Below, piece after piece: positions 4,723 to 7,214 of a DNA stretch of 7,214 bases. Location of the stretch: contig JAUWNA010000095.1 of the NCBI GenBank assembly GCA_030612905.1, positions 1 through 7,214 of the forward strand, read 5' to 3'. Within the stretch, counting starts at the first letter, position 1, and each line of letters starts with the position of its first letter. Made by a program: the position numbers and the translations under genes. A model generated the notes under the pieces. The model did not search any database and was not told where the DNA came from. It was given only the letters and a program-made list of their open reading frames with translations. Source of the stretch: Promethearchaeota archaeon. Its GTDB lineage: Archaea; Asgardarchaeota; Lokiarchaeia; Sigyniarchaeales; SOKP01.

Positions 4723-7214
4723 TTATTTTGTTGAGGGTATAATAACTTGCTTCTTTATCAATCCTTCAATAGCATCTATTATCAAATCTTGATTTTTTTC
4801 GTGTACAACTTCAAATATAGTCTCCAAATAAAATTCCTTTTTACTCTTAGCAATCGAATAGATCACATTTAAAATACGGGTTTCCATCGAATTTAATTCA
4901 GCCTCCTTTCTTAGTTTAGCGATATATTCTGCGTTGTTTATCGTAAATGGCTCTTTAAAGTACAACTCTACGTATTTATTGATAATTGGGGGGAACATGG
5001 ATTCAAATTCGTGGATAGCGCCATCCCAATTCTCTATTTGTTCTGAAAGCTCCAACATTGCTCCTAAAGACAAATCAGAAATCTGCTTTTTCATTCGGTC
5101 AGAAGCTCTTTCGTTAAGAATAAAGATAACGCGCAAATCTTGGCGATCACAGATCAAACAATAAAAGTATTTAAAATCCAATTCTAAGATTGTTCGACTA
5201 CCATCTTTCTTATCAAGTTCGACTAAATCCCTACCTTTTTTTCCTACCATTTCTTCTCCAATTGTTATTATAGCTTGAATAAAACCAGAAAAAAGTTCCT
5301 TTTTATGCTTTTCGAGAATTGAATAGCTTTTAGAATAGAGTGGAATTCCGCTATCTCTATGAATCGTAATGATTGCTTGAATATTTTGTAAATCCTTAAA
5401 TCTCTGAGTTCTAGCTAATAATTCTGATTCTTTTTTCCTTCTTCTTGGCAAAATCACGTACGATCTCAAGCTAAGTACGCCTAAAACACTAATAATCAGA
5501 GCTGAAATGATAATAATAATCCAAATCAGAATTATAGGGAATTGTGGTTCACCTATAACTAAAAGAAATGAAGATTGCGTTGTTTTATATACTGTTCCTT
5601 CTTTTGATACGATGAGATTGAATATAAAATTACCTTGTAAGTTTTCAGGCAACCCTACCGTGAGCTGATATGTACCAGGGGTTGTTTCTTCTAATTCTCC
5701 AACACCATATCTCCATTCGTATAGAACAGTCGCGTTTTCGATAGGCTGGTTAGTTTCAAGATCTAGCAATTCTATTTGAAGTATTAAAGACCCTCCTATT
5801 TCTGCTTTTATGGTTGGATTTGAATCTTCATGCCCAACTATATCAACATCAAATTCAATTCGATCTATCAATATTTCAAAACCAAATGTTTGAGTTCTAT
5901 AATTTGGATGTTCAAACTTCAAATAAATAAAATTGATTCCAGAAGAGAAATATTCTGGCAGACATTCAATCGATGAGTTATACCAGTCATTTATAAGTTC
6001 TGTTAAATCTTTTTCATAAAATTCGCTAATCCAAGTAAAATTTCCTCCCGAAATATAATTTTTATCAATGATTGACATCGCTTTAGCAGAAATATTAATT
6101 GTATCAAAAAAAGTAATATCAAGTAGAGAATTTTCCTGAATAATAACTGAATTAATAAAAACTGAAAGATTCACTGATTGTTTTATAATTTGAAATTGAT
6201 ATCCATAATACTGTGGTTCATAACCAGTTGCAGAAAAACTAAAGTTCAGCTGGTATATACCGACATTTTCAATGTATAAAGTACTAAATTCAATATCGTA
6301 GGTTCCAGTACCAAGATCTTCAATCGAATAATGTGAGGGATTACTTAAACTAATGTTAATTGTAGCTCCATCAATACCAACACTACTGAAATCAGTAAAC
6401 TTAAATTTTATAGAGCTATTTGCGTGTAATTCTATATTGTATTCAGATTCAAGCCTTTGTAAATTAGTTTCTTCTCCTAAGTTTATTTCCAGCGTAAGAT
6501 TGCTTTCAAGAAATCCTAATTTTGATGAGCTTATTAAAATCTCATATAATCCTCTTGAAGATAAGTCAGCAGTATCAAGAATTGTCTCATAGATACCAAT
6601 AGCAGCTTCAGTAAAGTTGTGAGTAGTTCCTCCCGTCCAATTATATGAAACTATAGCATCTGAAATTGATAAGTTATTTTCTGGATCGGTCAAAATAATT
6701 CGTACAGGGATTATATCGTCAACAAAACCATCAGTTCGTAGATCTATTTTCGCATCGTCAGGTTTTAACAATTTAATTTGGCTTTGATGATTTACAACAA
6801 AACTCGATTTAAGACCACCTAACGCCGTTCCATTACTCCAGAATAATGTGTATTCAAATTGGCCGCCTATCGTGTTTAAAGCAGAGAATGTAATTTCTGA
6901 AAATAGTACCGTTCCATTTGATAAGGGTGATTTAACTTCTGAATACCATTGATGTCCTTCGGGATCAAATATCGTTAAGTTAACTTCTGTTGACTCAATA
7001 TTACTAGGAATTTCACTACTGTAATTTACTTGCGTTTTAATTCGTGTTGATTCGCCGGTATCAAAACTTGTGTGCGTCCATTCACCTTGTTTCAACATTT
7101 TAGTATTTACAATATCAAGATAATTTGGAGAAGTTGCTTTAAATGACCACCAACCCGGGAAAAGGGCATTTGTTTTATTTATTTTCAAGTCTAAATCACC
7201 CAGAGCTCCATTTT
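4723..7214 (-). CDS. Large surface receptor-like protein: Ig-like ectodomain, one membrane helix, longin-like and winged-helix-like cytosolic domains (N-terminus off the edge)
   Basis: The frame is open to the right edge, so the true start and any signal peptide are missing; a TTG at 7188-7186 (residue 1 below) is internal. Residues 1-549 are beta-rich and extracellular: 17 N-x-S/T sequons occur before the membrane helix and none after it. About five Ig-like domains can be drawn (roughly 30-140, 141-238, 245-337, 338-443, 444-546). Three share an Ala followed 21-22 residues later by G-x-Y (A178/Y200, A275/Y297, A486/Y507). Residues 550-573 (PIILIWIIIIISALIISVLG and onwards) form one membrane helix, followed by a stop-transfer PRRRKK at 581-586, giving N-out/C-in topology. 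Residues 600-745 have the strand-strand-helix-three strands-two helices order of a longin domain: IQAIITIHRDSGIPLYSKSY, helix ELFSGFIQAI, strands TILELDF, FYCLICD and LRVIFILNE, then two helices. Residues 762-821 look winged-helix-like. It probably senses something outside and signals inward; partners are unknown. Confidence 0.75.
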   Translation of the reverse strand, partial: NGALGDLDLKINKTNALFPGWWSFKATSPNYLDIVNTKMLKQGEWTHTSFDTGESTRIKTQVNYSSEIPSNIESTEVNLTIFDPEGHQWYSEVKSPLSNGTVLFSEITFSALNTIGGQFEYTLFWSNGTALGGLKSSFVVNHQSQIKLLKPDDAKIDLRTDGFVDDIIPVRIILTDPENNLSISDAIVSYNWTGGTTHNFTEAAIGIYETILDTADLSSRGLYEILISSSKLGFLESNLTLEINLGEETNLQRLESEYNIELHANSSIKFKFTDFSSVGIDGATINISLSNPSHYSIEDLGTGTYDIEFSTLYIENVGIYQLNFSFSATGYEPQYYGYQFQIIKQSVNLSVFINSVIIQENSLLDITFFDTINISAKAMSIIDKNYISGGNFTWISEFYEKDLTELINDWYNSSIECLPEYFSSGINFIYLKFEHPNYRTQTFGFEILIDRIEFDVDIVGHEDSNPTIKAEIGGSLILQIELLDLETNQPIENATVLYEWRYGVGELEETTPGTYQLTVGLPENLQGNFIFNLIVSKEGTVYKTTQSSFLLVIGEPQFPIILIWIIIIISALIISVLGVLSLRSYVILPRRRKKESELLARTQRFKDLQNIQAIITIHRDSGIPLYSKSYSILEKHKKELFSGFIQAIITIGEEMVGKKGRDLVELDKKDGSRTILELDFKYFYCLICDRQDLRVIFILNERASDRMKKQISDLSLGAMLELSEQIENWDGAIHEFESMFPPIINKYVELYFKEPFTINNAEYIAKLRKEAELNSMETRILNVIYSIAKSKKEFYLETIFEVVHEKNQDLIIDAIEGLIKKQVIIPSTK

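Noticed and set aside
4934..5164. Plus-strand open frame of 76 codons opposite the surface-protein gene, and a similar 79-codon frame at 6353-6592.
   Set aside because: Both lie wholly inside a long, domain-coherent gene on the other strand and have no start signals or recognisable features.
5260..5382. The heptapeptide IQAIITI occurs twice in the longin-like domain (residues 603-609 and 637-643), suggesting an internal duplication.
   Set aside because: The codons differ, the flanks do not align, and one copy is in a predicted strand while the other is in a helix; it looks like chance.

Overview
The window looks like a piece of an archaeal chromosome, most likely from an Asgard archaeon (Promethearchaeota; Loki- or Heimdall-like). 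DNA is strongly AT-rich. Start regions carry TATA-like elements and mostly lack Shine-Dalgarno sites. The gene set mixes archaeal/eukaryotic features: an eL13-type ribosomal protein, a Trm9/ALKBH8-type tRNA methyltransferase, and a large surface protein whose cytosolic part looks longin-like. The lineage is inferred from gene content; no marker gene settles it.

Layout, left to right. Positions 1-50 are the tail of a plus-strand gene running in from the left, followed by a T-tract. At 196-828 is an eL13 ribosomal protein with a long lysine-rich linker and a C-terminal helix-hairpin-helix domain. At 1022-1516 is an unrecognised 164-residue protein with a Cys/His-rich C-terminus, a clear ribosome binding site and about twice the CpG density of its neighbours. 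It converges on a Trm9-like methyltransferase (minus, 1537-2283). That gene diverges, across about 190 bases of AT-rich DNA, from an unrecognised 520-residue helical-repeat protein (plus, 2474-4036). This in turn converges on a YkgJ-type CxxCxxCC metal-binding protein (minus, 4062-4682). From 4723 to the right edge, on the minus strand, lies most of a giant surface protein: several Ig-like beta domains, one membrane helix, a longin-like cytosolic domain and a winged-helix-like tail. Its N-terminus is outside the window.

The genes do not form one pathway. Strand switches and convergent pairs suggest mostly single-gene transcription units. Two genes concern translation (eL13, and tRNA wobble-uridine modification). 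The surface protein and the downstream YkgJ protein are co-oriented and 40 bases apart, but U-rich tracts lie between them. The most notable items are the receptor-like surface/longin/winged-helix architecture and the eL13-HhH fusion. I saw no rRNA or tRNA gene, no CRISPR array, no insertion sequence and no integration site. No stretch longer than 300 bases lacks a gene.
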